A DNA stretch of 51,268 nt. Origin: Bacillota bacterium. Lineage in GTDB: Bacteria > Bacillota > Clostridia > Oscillospirales > Ruminococcaceae. Below are positions 15,256-23,647 of the stretch, one piece after another; position 1 is the first letter of the stretch, and each line of letters starts with the position of its first letter. The stretch is from positions 1-51,268 of the forward strand of contig JAEWWT010000012.1 of assembly GCA_023396225.1 (NCBI GenBank), in the 5' to 3' direction. A model generated the notes under the pieces. That model did no database searches. It saw only the letters and a program-made list of their open reading frames with translations, and was not told the origin of the DNA. The position numbers and the translations under genes were made by a program.

Positions 15256-16626
15256 TTATAAAGGCATATTGCTGTGCTTCTTAGGGAGAGTTTTCATAAT
15301 TCTCTTTCCTGACATAACATCAAGAGCTGAAATAATCTTTTCTCTTGCTTCAGCAGAAGTAATAATATCTGATACACAGCCCTTATCAGCAGCATTAAAT
15401 GCAGATACAGAGTTTTCTGCATAATCAGCAGCAAGCTTGTTCCTTTCAGAAGCAACATCCTTAACACCCTTAAGCTTATCATGCATTAAGAATTCTACTG
15501 CAGTAAGAGGTGCAATTGGTGAAATTACAGCATTTGCATAAGCAAATGTAACATCAGCATTTGCATTTGCACTTGCAAGAGCAACATATGCAGCACCGAT
15601 AGCATTTCCTGTAATAAGTGAAACCTTGAGAGTTGTTGCTTCAGCATAAGCATGAGCAAGCTTTGTCATATCCTTAACGCTTCCCTCTGAATCAAATCCT
15701 TCTGTATCAACAATTGTGAGTACAGGGATTGAGAAAGCATCACAAGTTCTTACAAATCTTGCAAGCTTAGCACTATCATCAGATGAAAGCTTTTCATTTG
15801 TTTTATTTGTAGCGGCAATGCCTACTGTTGAACCTCCTACTGATGCAAGAGCAACATATGAAGCCTTACCGAAATCAGCATAAAGTTCAATAGCACTTCC
15901 AGCATCTGCAATAGCATTAACTACTGCTTCTGCGTTACCTTCAGCAGTTCCTGAAGGAGCTGCATAATCAAATTCAGGAAGTTCAGCAATATTATTTGCA
16001 GGCATTAAAGTAATAATAGTTTTTGCTGCGTTCATAGCTTCGGAATCATCTTTTCCGATAATTGCTGCTGTACCAGTTACAGCGGCTGTCTTTGCTTTAC
16101 CAAGATCACTTGAAGGTGACATATAAAGTTGAGCATCCTCGGTCATGATAACAAAATCTGCAGAACAAGCTATCATAGCAGCTGAACCTGAGCAAACTCC
16201 TGCAATAACAGAAACCTGTGGAACAACTCCTGAAAGACTGCTTGTCCTTGTAAGAATTTCGCCATAATAATTGAGAGCATCAGCACCATCATCAACGTAA
16301 GTACCGTTTGAATCAAAAATACCTACAACCGGAACTCCTGTTCTTGCTGCCAGATCATAAATTTTGCAGATCTTTTCAGCATGCTGCTTATTTACGGCAC
16401 CGCCTATAACATCTTTATCCTGTGAAAACGCATAAACAGGACTTCCGTCTACATATCCGTAAGCGGAAATCACTCCTGTAAGGTCTTCACCTGATTTAGC
16501 AAAAGCATCAAGTTCTGTAAAAACCCCGTCATCAAATAAAAGTTCTAGTCTCTTTCGTGCTGTTGATTTTGCCGCAGCTTTATTTTTATATTCATTAAGC
16601 TTGGCAAGCTGGCTTTGTGTTAACAT
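15256..16626 (-). CDS. Acyl-CoA carboxyltransferase subunit, 12S / MmdA-like
   Basis: A 456-residue crotonase-fold carboxyltransferase with both halves. The N-half has STARKRLELLFDDGVFTELDAF, VYAFSQDKDVIGGAVN and the oxyanion region VCSGSAAMIACSADFVIMT. The C-half has a GFDSEG loop at about 307 and GNAIGAAYVALAS. The family moves carboxyl groups between biotin and acyl-CoA (methylmalonyl- or malonyl-CoA). It is some 50 residues shorter than typical 12S/MmdA proteins, with divergent acyl-CoA loops, so the substrate is uncertain. It is the first gene of the operon and has a good promoter upstream. Confidence 0.85.
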   Translation of the reverse strand: MLTQSQLAKLNEYKNKAAAKSTARKRLELLFDDGVFTELDAFAKSGEDLTGVISAYGYVDGSPVYAFSQDKDVIGGAVNKQHAEKICKIYDLAARTGVPVVGIFDSNGTYVDDGADALNYYGEILTRTSSLSGVVPQVSVIAGVCSGSAAMIACSADFVIMTEDAQLYMSPSSDLGKAKTAAVTGTAAIIGKDDSEAMNAAKTIITLMPANNIAELPEFDYAAPSGTAEGNAEAVVNAIADAGSAIELYADFGKASYVALASVGGSTVGIAATNKTNEKLSSDDSAKLARFVRTCDAFSIPVLTIVDTEGFDSEGSVKDMTKLAHAYAEATTLKVSLITGNAIGAAYVALASANANADVTFAYANAVISPIAPLTAVEFLMHDKLKGVKDVASERNKLAADYAENSVSAFNAADKGCVSDIITSAEAREKIISALDVMSGKRIMKTLPKKHSNMPL

Positions 16627-16667
16627 ATAAACGCTCCTCCGTTCAATTCAAAAATCATACCAGTTTA

Positions 16668-16696
16668 ATTATACTACATCAGTAACTATTTTACAA
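16668..16696 (-). promoter_or_regulatory. Promoter of the transcarboxylase-like operon
   Basis: On the minus strand, TTGTAA (16691-16696) and TATAAT (16668-16673) are 17 nt apart. They lie about 40 nt before the start of the 12S-like gene. Confidence 0.6.
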
Positions 16697-16851
16697 GATA
16701 ATTCGTCATTTTTATTATGTTTTTGCAGATTATTAACAATCTTTTTAAAAATATAAGTCATAACTGGTCAAAAAAGAGTGTATAAACGCCCTATTTTAAC
16801 AATACTTTTCTAATATCTGTAATTGAAGATAAAAATAGTGTTTGTAATACT

Positions 16852-17583
16852 TTACGTTTTATTACCGATTGCATTTCTTAATGCTCTGAGCTCTTCTGCT
16901 GTAAGTTCCCTATATGTTCCCGGTTTAAGCATACCGAGTTTCACAGGACCGACAGCTGTTCTTTTTAATCTTGCAACCTCAAGTCCCACTGCCTCACACA
17001 TTTTTCTTATCTGTCTGTTTCTTCCCTCACGGATAACAATCTGCAAAACAACTCTTTCAGATCCCTCACTGAGAACAGTTACATTTGCAGGCATTGTCTT
17101 ACGTCCGTCGATTACTACTCCTTCAGAGAGCATTACAAGTTGTTCGTCGCTGACTGAAGAGTGCACAGTAACTCTGTATGTTTTAGAAATATGTCTGCTT
17201 GGGTGCATAATATCATTTGAAAAATTACCATCGTTTGTAAACAAAAGCAATCCCTCGGAATTTCTGTCAAGTCTTCCCACAGGAAATACTCTTTCCTCAA
17301 CACCTTCAAGGAGCTCTGTAACACATCTGCGGTCAAGTTCATCTGACATAGTTGTTACATATCCCCTTGGCTTATTAAGCATAATGTATATGTTTGTTTT
17401 CTTTTTCTGAACAACGATTCTTTCACCGTCAACGGTTATAACATCCCTCGGCGATGCTTTATCGCCTACTTTTACCGGATGTCCGTTCACTCGAACCCGA
17501 CCCTTTTCTATTAATTCTTCTGCTTTTCTTCTTGAACAAACACCGCTGTCTGCAATTATTTTTTGTAGTCTGATTTTTTCCAC
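16852..17583 (-). CDS. rluB: 23S rRNA pseudouridine synthase RluB/RsuA type
   Basis: A 243-residue enzyme with an N-terminal S4 RNA-binding domain (RLQKIIADSGVCSRRKAEELI.KGRVRVNG, residues 4-36). The RsuA-type catalytic domain follows, with motif GRLDRNSEGLLLFTNDG, the catalytic aspartate D106 and the late REGRNRQIRKM. It isomerises a uridine in the large-subunit rRNA (position 2605 in E. coli RluB). It ends the run with dacF, ytfJ, scpB and scpA, a neighbourhood conserved in Firmicutes; the gap to dacF is 17 nt. Confidence 0.92.
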   Translation of the reverse strand: MEKIRLQKIIADSGVCSRRKAEELIEKGRVRVNGHPVKVGDKASPRDVITVDGERIVVQKKKTNIYIMLNKPRGYVTTMSDELDRRCVTELLEGVEERVFPVGRLDRNSEGLLLFTNDGNFSNDIMHPSRHISKTYRVTVHSSVSDEQLVMLSEGVVIDGRKTMPANVTVLSEGSERVVLQIVIREGRNRQIRKMCEAVGLEVARLKRTAVGPVKLGMLKPGTYRELTAEELRALRNAIGNKT

Positions 17584-17600
17584 ATTATTTCTCCTTACGT

Positions 17601-18740
17601 TTACAGATATTGCTTAAGAAAATCAATTATCTTGTTGTATAATGATTTATCTGGTATATCAATAACTGCATCTACATTGCTTTCTGCCAGAAGATCAACA
17701 CTTTCCAGCAATTCTCCGTCTGAATAAAAGTTGATTTCTCCCACTACATCGCCTTCTTTAACGGGAGCATATACAAACGTTTTTTTATTTATTTCATAAT
17801 CGTAATCAGGTAAATCATTGTTCACCGCTGTACATGCAGGAATTTGCGAGGCAACAAGCCGTATTGTATCTGTATTTCCTCCAACGACATCCTGATTAAT
17901 ATTGTTATCATATAAAAGTTCATACTTTTTTACTACAGAAAAGCCGTAATCATACATTTCTATATGATCATTCCAATCATCAGATGCTTTGAGCGTAACA
18001 CAAATCAGCGTTATACCGTCCTTTTCAACAGCAGAAACAAGACATCTTCCAGCCTCATCAGTAAACCCCGTTTTAACACCAATACAGCCCGGATACAGCT
18101 TCAACAGCTTATTAGAATTTGTAAGCCATCTGTCATAAGGCGGGTTACCATATTGCAGTTTTGCTGATTTTGTTGAACATATCTCACGAAAGTCATCATT
18201 CTTCACGGCTTCTCTTGTGAGCAGTGCCATATCATATGCTGTTGAATAATGATCCTTGTCATGAAGCCCTGACGGCGTGACAAAATGCGTACTTTTCATG
18301 CCTATATCACTTGCACGTCTGTTCATCATATCTGCAAATGCTTCGTTACTTCCTGCGAGCTTAACCGCTGTACAGTTTGCAGCATCATTTCCTGACGGAA
18401 GCATCATACCATAGCACAAAGCACGCTTGGTAACAATATCACCCTCTGTCAAGCCCATTGACGAGCCTTCAACTCTTATAGCATTGCTGTCAACAACAAA
18501 TTCTTCATCTAAGTTTCCGCTTTCAAGCATCAATAGAGTGGTCATGATTTTAGTTGTGCTTGCCATAGGAAGAACTGCACGCTCATTTTTTGCGCAGATA
18601 ATCCTGCCTGTCTGAGCATCAATCAGCACAGCCGCCTTTGCAGATATACCTGCCATTGATGGTGCAGCAAATGCTCCTACTCCAAGCGCATTCATAAACA
18701 CCGTTGCCGCAAGAATAAAACAAAAGATAAGCTTTTTCAT
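17601..18740 (-). CDS. dacF: D-alanyl-D-alanine carboxypeptidase, DacF type
   Basis: A 379-residue penicillin-binding protein of the S11 family. The signal peptide is about 1-26 (MKKLIFCFILAATVFMNALG, cut near AFA). The active-site motifs are STTK (S61, K64), SGN (116-118) and KTG (223-225). A C-terminal PBP5_C beta domain ends in an amphipathic helix (KSLYNKIIDFLKQYL) that would attach to the outer membrane face. It trims the terminal D-alanine of peptidoglycan side chains. The position next to scpAB and ytfJ matches sporulation-linked DacF. Confidence 0.92.
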   Translation of the reverse strand: MKKLIFCFILAATVFMNALGVGAFAAPSMAGISAKAAVLIDAQTGRIICAKNERAVLPMASTTKIMTTLLMLESGNLDEEFVVDSNAIRVEGSSMGLTEGDIVTKRALCYGMMLPSGNDAANCTAVKLAGSNEAFADMMNRRASDIGMKSTHFVTPSGLHDKDHYSTAYDMALLTREAVKNDDFREICSTKSAKLQYGNPPYDRWLTNSNKLLKLYPGCIGVKTGFTDEAGRCLVSAVEKDGITLICVTLKASDDWNDHIEMYDYGFSVVKKYELLYDNNINQDVVGGNTDTIRLVASQIPACTAVNNDLPDYDYEINKKTFVYAPVKEGDVVGEINFYSDGELLESVDLLAESNVDAVIDIPDKSLYNKIIDFLKQYL

Positions 18741-18828
18741 ACAAACCTCCGAGTATAATAAATAGTATATTCAATATTTGAGCAGTACTACATTTTATGG
18801 AGATTTGTCCTGAATTATTTCATATTAA

Positions 18829-19293
18829 TTAAAAATCATTTATGATATCATCAATATTGTTATCTGATTTTAAATCATCAAGAGAATTATTGTCCTTTAA
18901 AGAGTCCTTTTTCTTATTATTCTTGTCGCCCTTGTCCTTTTTAAATAATGACTGAATCTTGTTAAATACATCAGGAACCATATTGATAATTGCTGTGGAC
19001 GCAGATGCATCATTGGAAATCTGGAGAAGCTGTGTATTTCCGTCTGATACAACAATAAAAGCAACAGGCTGAATTGAAACACCTGCACCGCTTGCACCCC
19101 CGAATAAATCCTTATCTGCCTTTGTAGGAAGATCAGATCCTCCCGCTGCAAAGCCGTAAGTAACCTTTGACACAGGGATTATAGTAATATTTCCGTCAAC
19201 AACAATCGGTTCACCTATTATAGTCTCCGCATCTGTAAGCTCAGAAATTTTACCCATAGATGCTGCTATAAGTTCTTTTACTTTAGTTTCCAT
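18829..19293 (-). CDS. ytfJ: GerW-family sporulation protein YtfJ
   Basis: A 154-residue protein of the GerW/YtfJ family, made during sporulation and required in Bacillus for some germination responses. The conserved parts are ETIIGEPIVVDGNITIIPVSKVTYGFAAGGSDLP, the glycine-rich GGASGAGVSIQPVAFIVV and VPDVFNKI. The C-terminal 35 residues are a charged lysine/aspartate tail. The gene after DUF2953 in the same order (ytfI-ytfJ) is typical of spore formers. Confidence 0.92.
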   Translation of the reverse strand: METKVKELIAASMGKISELTDAETIIGEPIVVDGNITIIPVSKVTYGFAAGGSDLPTKADKDLFGGASGAGVSIQPVAFIVVSDGNTQLLQISNDASASTAIINMVPDVFNKIQSLFKKDKGDKNNKKKDSLKDNNSLDDLKSDNNIDDIINDF

Positions 19294-19329
19294 AATAAAC
19301 TCCTTTACAATTATAACTATATTTAATTA

Positions 19330-20031
19330 TTATTTGTCAGTAATTTTATCCTTGTTTTTATACAAGTTCCAGAGAATACTTAACCCTGCAATAATCAAAA
19401 CAGATAATGTCATATTCACTTTGAATTCAGAATCATATGTGCTTTCTTTCCTGTCAAACAAGCAATTTATATCTACACTTATTATTGACAGATTAAAGTA
19501 ACATCTTGCCAATGAGATTATATTATATGTTGCCGCTGAAATTCCGCCGTATTTCATTGCCGCCTTAAACGGATCTTCTGATGCTATTCTGAAATCAATA
19601 ACTATATCATCAATTCTGATGTTATTGTATACTCTTTTTATTCCTGGAACTGAACCGCTTATAATAACCTTTATTTTTTCTATTTTCTCAAGTAATTGAT
19701 CAAGTTTTCCTTGCTTTTCCTTGTCTTCACCATCAGGATTCAGTAATTCCTTATCAGACATTTCTGCAACAGAGCTGTCATCATCTGAGATTTCATCAGT
19801 TAACTTCTTTTTGTCTGAGACATCTTTTTCATCATCATTCTTATCAAACTTTTTCTTGCTTTTCTTTTTAGTCTTTTTCTTTCTTTCCTTAAAAGGAAAT
19901 ATTGTTAAGAATAGATACTTTATCTTTAAATCGAAGTCGAAGTCATGTACAGCTATCTGTACTGAGACTTTGCTGATTAATAAAAAAAGCAAAATTAAAA
20001 GGAAAATAAGAATTATTATTAACGCAGTCAT
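19330..20031 (-). CDS. DUF2953 family membrane protein (YtfI-like)
   Basis: A 233-residue protein. It has an N-terminal membrane segment (ALIIILIFLLILLFLLI), then the family segment VQIAVHDFDFDLKIKYLFLTIFPF. A very charged, lysine/aspartate-rich linker spans about 50-105. The conserved DDIVIDFRIASEDPFKAAMKYG block follows, with a weak membrane segment near the end (VLIIAGLSILWNLY). Its start codon follows the scpB stop with no gap, so the two are coupled. The neighbour ytfJ suggests a sporulation role, but the function is unknown. Confidence 0.85.
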   Translation of the reverse strand: MTALIIILIFLLILLFLLISKVSVQIAVHDFDFDLKIKYLFLTIFPFKERKKKTKKKSKKKFDKNDDEKDVSDKKKLTDEISDDDSSVAEMSDKELLNPDGEDKEKQGKLDQLLEKIEKIKVIISGSVPGIKRVYNNIRIDDIVIDFRIASEDPFKAAMKYGGISAATYNIISLARCYFNLSIISVDINCLFDRKESTYDSEFKVNMTLSVLIIAGLSILWNLYKNKDKITDK

Positions 20032-20628
20032 TTATTCAATAATCCTCTCACTGCTTTCATCATCCATTGAATTTTCATCATTTCTAATCAGTATTTCATC
20101 AAAGCTTACCTGACCGTCCTGTGAAGGAATAGGCGGCAGACTTTCAATAGATGAAAGCTGAAAACATCTTAAAAAAGTAGATGTGGTTTTATACGCGATA
20201 GGTCTTCCCGGAACATCAAGCCTTCCTGCTTCTTCAAGCAAATCCTTCTCAACAAGAGAATTGACAACACTTGAGCTGTCTATACCTCTAACATGTTCAA
20301 CAAAGCCCTTTGTTACAGGCTGGTTATAAGCAACGATAGTCAGAACCTCCATTGCAGCAGGAGATAATGGCGTGGACTTCTTATTTTCAAGTGCTGAACG
20401 GATATATCCAATGTATTTGGGCCTTGTTGCAAGCTGATAACAAGTTCCAAGCTTTAAAACTATAAGCGCAGAATCCTGTGACTCATATCTGTCATTAAGA
20501 AGATCAACTACATTTTGCAGAAGAACAAGTTCCATACCTGCACATTTTGCAAGATTTTCACCTTCAATAGGCTCACCGCTTGCAAACAGCACTGCCTCAA
20601 CAATCGATATCTCATCATTAATTTTCAA
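20032..20628 (-). CDS. scpB: Segregation and condensation protein B
   Basis: A 198-residue ScpB with two winged-helix domains (SIVEAVLFASGEPI.., then LSPAAMEVLTIVAYNQPVTKGFVEHVRGIDSS.VV). ScpB dimers bind ScpA, the kleisin, and the SMC protein to form the bacterial condensin that organises chromosomes. It lies 29 nt after scpA. The C-terminal tail past about 170 is acidic and probably disordered. Confidence 0.94.
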   Translation of the reverse strand: MKINDEISIVEAVLFASGEPIEGENLAKCAGMELVLLQNVVDLLNDRYESQDSALIVLKLGTCYQLATRPKYIGYIRSALENKKSTPLSPAAMEVLTIVAYNQPVTKGFVEHVRGIDSSSVVNSLVEKDLLEEAGRLDVPGRPIAYKTTSTFLRCFQLSSIESLPPIPSQDGQVSFDEILIRNDENSMDDESSERIIE

Positions 20629-20657
20629 GCAAAATCATACCTTTCAGTATAAATTTT

Positions 20658-21404
20658 CTACTGCATTACAGGCTCTGTAAATTCTTGTTCGTTTTCATGA
20701 TTCCTTTCATGATCTCTGCTGAAATAAATCTCGGAATTATCCTCACTCAACATAATTCTTCCGGACTTTGTAAGTTCAAGAACAGCAAGAAATGTTGCTA
20801 CCCTTTCACTTCTGTCTGTCATTCCATCAAAAAGCATGTCCATAAAATAAGTACCCTTAGAATACAGTTTTCTAAGAACAAAAAGTATTTTTGAAGTAAC
20901 AGATACAATTTTATGCGAAATAATTGCACTGAATGAAGATGTCGTAAGCTGTGGTTCTTCCTTCTTTATGTTCAACGAAGTATAAGCTCTCAGCAAATCT
21001 TCAGGGTCATGTATGACGTTGTATGTACTGTCAACTGTAATTTTCATGGGTTTTCTAACCGCCATGACATTGCCGATATAACGGCCTTTCATTTGTACAG
21101 CAGCTTTTTTACAAAGAGAATATTCAATAAGTATACCTTGCAGTTCTTTTCTCATTTCTTCAGCTTCCTCATGATGAGGAAGTAATGATACTGTCTTAAT
21201 ATAGATTAATCGTGCCGCCATTTCAAGGAACTCTCCGGCAACCTCCATATCCTGATCAGCCATATCTTCGATATATAGAAGATACTGTTCAACAAGCTGA
21301 GAAATTGCAATATCATTGATGTTAAGTTTATGTTTTGAAATCAGATGCAGGAGTAAATCAAGAGGACCTTCAAAGACCTCGAGCTTATAAGATATCTGCC
21401 CCAA
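20658..21404 (-). CDS. scpA: Segregation and condensation protein A (kleisin)
   Basis: A 248-residue ScpA with the family N-terminus YKLEVFEGPLDLLLHLISKHKLNINDI and EFLEMAARLIYIKTVSLLP, and a C-terminal winged helix (RVATFLAVLELTKSGRIML). It bridges SMC heads and binds ScpB. The start is a TTG at 21402-21404 with GAGGTG five bases upstream, which itself overlaps the stop codon of the site-2 protease gene. The two are therefore coupled. Confidence 0.94.
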   Translation of the reverse strand: MGQISYKLEVFEGPLDLLLHLISKHKLNINDIAISQLVEQYLLYIEDMADQDMEVAGEFLEMAARLIYIKTVSLLPHHEEAEEMRKELQGILIEYSLCKKAAVQMKGRYIGNVMAVRKPMKITVDSTYNVIHDPEDLLRAYTSLNIKKEEPQLTTSSFSAIISHKIVSVTSKILFVLRKLYSKGTYFMDMLFDGMTDRSERVATFLAVLELTKSGRIMLSEDNSEIYFSRDHERNHENEQEFTEPVMQ

Positions 21405-21408
21405 ACAA

Positions 21409-22068
21409 TCACCTCATAATCAGTATCATTATCCAGTCAACCCATCCGCTCAGAAAATCCAAAATATCTTTTGCTGTATCCTGCAAAAGAATAAGTGGCT
21501 TATTGAGCAATCCAGTAAAAGAAATTGCTATAAGTGCAAAGAAAATAATATTCTCATACTGCATAATTTTAAAATAAGCTTTGTCGGGCAGAACAGCATT
21601 AAAAAGCTTTGAGCCGTCAAGCGGCGGAATTGGAAGCAGATTAAATACAGCTAGTCCAAGATTAATTACAGCCATATACTCAAAAGCACTGGAAAGATAA
21701 TATATTGTCACGCTGTCAGAGTCATAGCTCAGATATAAAAATATCCTAGATATAATATTTGATATGTATGCAAGTAACAGGTTTGAAACTGGACCTGCAA
21801 AAGCTGACAATGCCATTCCTTGTTTTGGTTTTTTAAAATTGTTTGGATTGATAGGTACAGGCTTTGCCCAACCAAATCCCATTACAACCATCATAATTGT
21901 TCCCATAAGTGATAAATGCGATATTGGATTAAGTGTTATTCTGCCCTTGTTTTTTGCAGTATCATCTCCGAGCCAGTGAGCAACGAGTGCATGCGCACAC
22001 TCATGGATCGGAAAAGCTGTAAATAAAACAATTAGGTGTATAAACAAATCAAAAATATTTTCGTTCAT
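21409..22068 (-). CDS. Site-2 protease family membrane metalloprotease (M50B)
   Basis: A 219-residue membrane protein with about five or six segments. The zinc site is HECAH at 22-26 (HExxH), completed by the aspartate of LLPIPPLDGSK. GWAKPVPINP is the third family signature. Small YwhC/YdfL-like members of this group sit beside scpA in many Firmicutes; their substrates are unknown. There is no Shine-Dalgarno sequence just before its ATG. Instead a short leader frame overlaps it (22065-22100). Confidence 0.9.
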   Translation of the reverse strand: MNENIFDLFIHLIVLFTAFPIHECAHALVAHWLGDDTAKNKGRITLNPISHLSLMGTIMMVVMGFGWAKPVPINPNNFKKPKQGMALSAFAGPVSNLLLAYISNIISRIFLYLSYDSDSVTIYYLSSAFEYMAVINLGLAVFNLLPIPPLDGSKLFNAVLPDKAYFKIMQYENIIFFALIAISFTGLLNKPLILLQDTAKDILDFLSGWVDWIMILIMR

Positions 22069-22100
22069 ATATTATATACATGCTTACCAAAGAAAAGCAT
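22065..22100 (-). promoter_or_regulatory. 11-residue leader ORF and hairpin before the site-2 protease
   Basis: AAAGGAG precedes an ATG (22098-22100) that opens the frame MLFFGKHVYNI. Its TGA overlaps the protease ATG as ATGA. The leader sequence can also fold: 22079-22085 pairs with 22095-22101 over a 9-nt loop. Either translation of the leader carries ribosomes to the protease start, or the hairpin brings the ribosome site close to it. Confidence 0.45.
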
Positions 22101-22268
22101 GACTCCTTTCTATAATAGTATAAGGCATTACTTATATAATATTATAATATATTAATATTCATTTTAGCATTAATCAGATTTATTATACAACAATTTATGT
22201 AAAAATACAATGAATTTGCAAGATTTTTTTAATATAAAACACTAATTTTAAAAAATTTATAAAAACTA

Positions 22269-22297
22269 TTGCATTTTTTATTGATTTGTGATAAAAT
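22269..22297 (+). promoter_or_regulatory. Promoter of rpmB
   Basis: TTGCAT (22269-22274) and TAAAAT (22292-22297) are separated by 17 nt, just ahead of the rpmB ribosome site. Confidence 0.5.
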
Positions 22298-22339
22298 AAT
22301 ACTGTTGATTTTATGATATAGAAAAGGAGGTGCTACCCC

Positions 22340-22528
22340 ATGGCAAAATGCGAAATTTGCGGAAAGGGTGTTACTTTCGGTATAAAGGTTTCTCACTCAC
22401 ATCACCGTTCTAACAGAACATGGAAACCAAACGTTAAGCGTGTAAAGGCAATCGTTGACGGAACTCCAAAGCATATTTATGTATGTTCAAGATGTCTTCG
22501 TTCAAACAAGGTTACACGTGCAGTATAA
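22340..22528 (+). CDS. rpmB: Ribosomal protein L28
   Basis: A 62-residue L28 (bL28). CEIC near the N-terminus and CSRC near the C-terminus form the four-cysteine zinc site of the C+ type. The body reads SHSHHRSNRTWKPNVKRVK. It has a strong ribosome site (AAGGAGG). It is a single-gene unit transcribed divergently from the site-2 protease gene and followed by a terminator. Confidence 0.97.
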   Translation: MAKCEICGKGVTFGIKVSHSHHRSNRTWKPNVKRVKAIVDGTPKHIYVCSRCLRSNKVTRAV

Positions 22529-22552
22529 TTTACCGTAATTGTAATAACGTTT

Positions 22553-22581
22553 AAAAAGATACCTGTTGGTGTCTTTTTTTA
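22553..22581 (+). terminator. rpmB terminator
   Basis: The stem AAAAAGATACC / GGTGTCTTTTT (22553-22563 with 22568-22578, including one G-U pair) runs into seven T, 24 nt after the rpmB stop. Confidence 0.8.
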
Positions 22582-22610
22582 TTTATCTTCGTTATAAGAA
22601 ATAAGAAGTA

Positions 22611-22650
22611 ACGGTTTGCTGAAATTATCAGCAAACCGTTTGTTTTTATT
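22611..22650. terminator. Hairpin between rpmB and tsf
   Basis: A perfect 12-bp stem (22611-22622 / 22628-22639) with a 5-nt loop. The T-run is better on the plus strand (TTGTTTTTATT), but the hairpin also lies 10 nt past the tsf stop on the minus strand. It probably works as a shared, bidirectional terminator. Confidence 0.6.
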
Positions 22651-23575
22651 AATTATTTCCGCCTGCAAGACTTGCAACTTCAGCAGCAAAGTCATCTTCC
22701 TTTTTCTGAATACCTTCGCCCTTTTCATATCTTACAAATTCAACAACCTTGATTGAACCCCCAAGTTCCTTAGCAACACTGTCAACGTACTTCTGAACTG
22801 TAAGGCTTCCGTCCTTAACAAATTCCTGTTCAAGTAAGCAGTTTTCAGAATAGAACTTTCCAACCTTACCGTCAGCAATCTTAGAGCGAACCTGTTCTGG
22901 CTTGCTTGCCATCTTAGGATCTTCAGCCATCTGAGCCATGATAACTTTCTTTTCTTCTTCAATTGCAGAAGCAGGAACAGCTTCTCTGTTAAGATATGGT
23001 GCATTCATAGCAGCAATCTGAAGAGCTACATCCTTACCGCAAGCAAGAAGCTTTTCATTATCAGCAGCAATATCTGATTCAAGCTTAACCATAACGCCGA
23101 TCTTTCCGCCGCCGTGAACGTAAGGAACAAGAATTCCTTCCATTCTCTTGAATCTTCTGATCTTCATGTTTTCTCTGATCTTGAGGAAAAGTTCCTGTAA
23201 TGATTCTTCAACTGTGCCAGCATAACCAACAGCTGGTGAAGCAAGAAGAGCATCAAGATCAGCAGGATTATTCTTAACAGCAGCCTCAGCAACATTAGTT
23301 ACGAATTCCTTGAACTGTTCATTCTGTGCAACGAAGTCTGTTTCTGAGTTAACTTCAACAACAGCACCCACGCCATTATCAACAACTGCAGCAACAAGTC
23401 CTTCAGCAGCAACTCTGCCAGACTTCTTAGCCTGTGTAGCAAGTCCCTTTTCACGAAGGACAACAATTGCCTTTTCCATATCTCCGTCAGCTTCAACAAG
23501 AGCTGTCTTACAATCCATCATACCAACGCCTGTTCTCTCTCTGAGAGCAGCAACGTCCTTTGCAGTAATAGCCAT
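22649..23575 (-). CDS. tsf: Elongation factor Ts
   Basis: A 308-residue guanine nucleotide exchange factor for EF-Tu. The N-terminal UBA-like domain (AITAKDVAALRERTGVGMMDCKTAL) is followed by the core with VAAEGLVAA and VEVNSETDFVA, which contacts the EF-Tu G domain, and the dimerisation repeats with VGYAGTVEE. It follows rpsB, the classical pair, with a stable hairpin in the 72-nt gap. Confidence 0.97.
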   Translation of the reverse strand: MAITAKDVAALRERTGVGMMDCKTALVEADGDMEKAIVVLREKGLATQAKKSGRVAAEGLVAAVVDNGVGAVVEVNSETDFVAQNEQFKEFVTNVAEAAVKNNPADLDALLASPAVGYAGTVEESLQELFLKIRENMKIRRFKRMEGILVPYVHGGGKIGVMVKLESDIAADNEKLLACGKDVALQIAAMNAPYLNREAVPASAIEEEKKVIMAQMAEDPKMASKPEQVRSKIADGKVGKFYSENCLLEQEFVKDGSLTVQKYVDSVAKELGGSIKVVEFVRYEKGEGIQKKEDDFAAEVASLAGGNN

Positions 23576-23599
23576 TTTAATTCCTCCTATTTATTTGTG

Positions 23600-23636
23600 A
23601 AATGCCCGAGCAAAAATATCTCTTTGTCGGGCATTT
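23600..23636 (-). other. Stable hairpin in the rpsB-tsf gap
   Basis: 23600-23609 pairs perfectly with 23627-23636 (10 bp, centred on GCCCGA) in the message between rpsB and tsf. The run of T follows only on the plus strand, so on the tsf-coding strand it lacks a U-tract. It looks more like a processing or partial attenuation element than a full terminator. Confidence 0.5.
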
Positions 23637-23647
23637 TTATATCTTGA

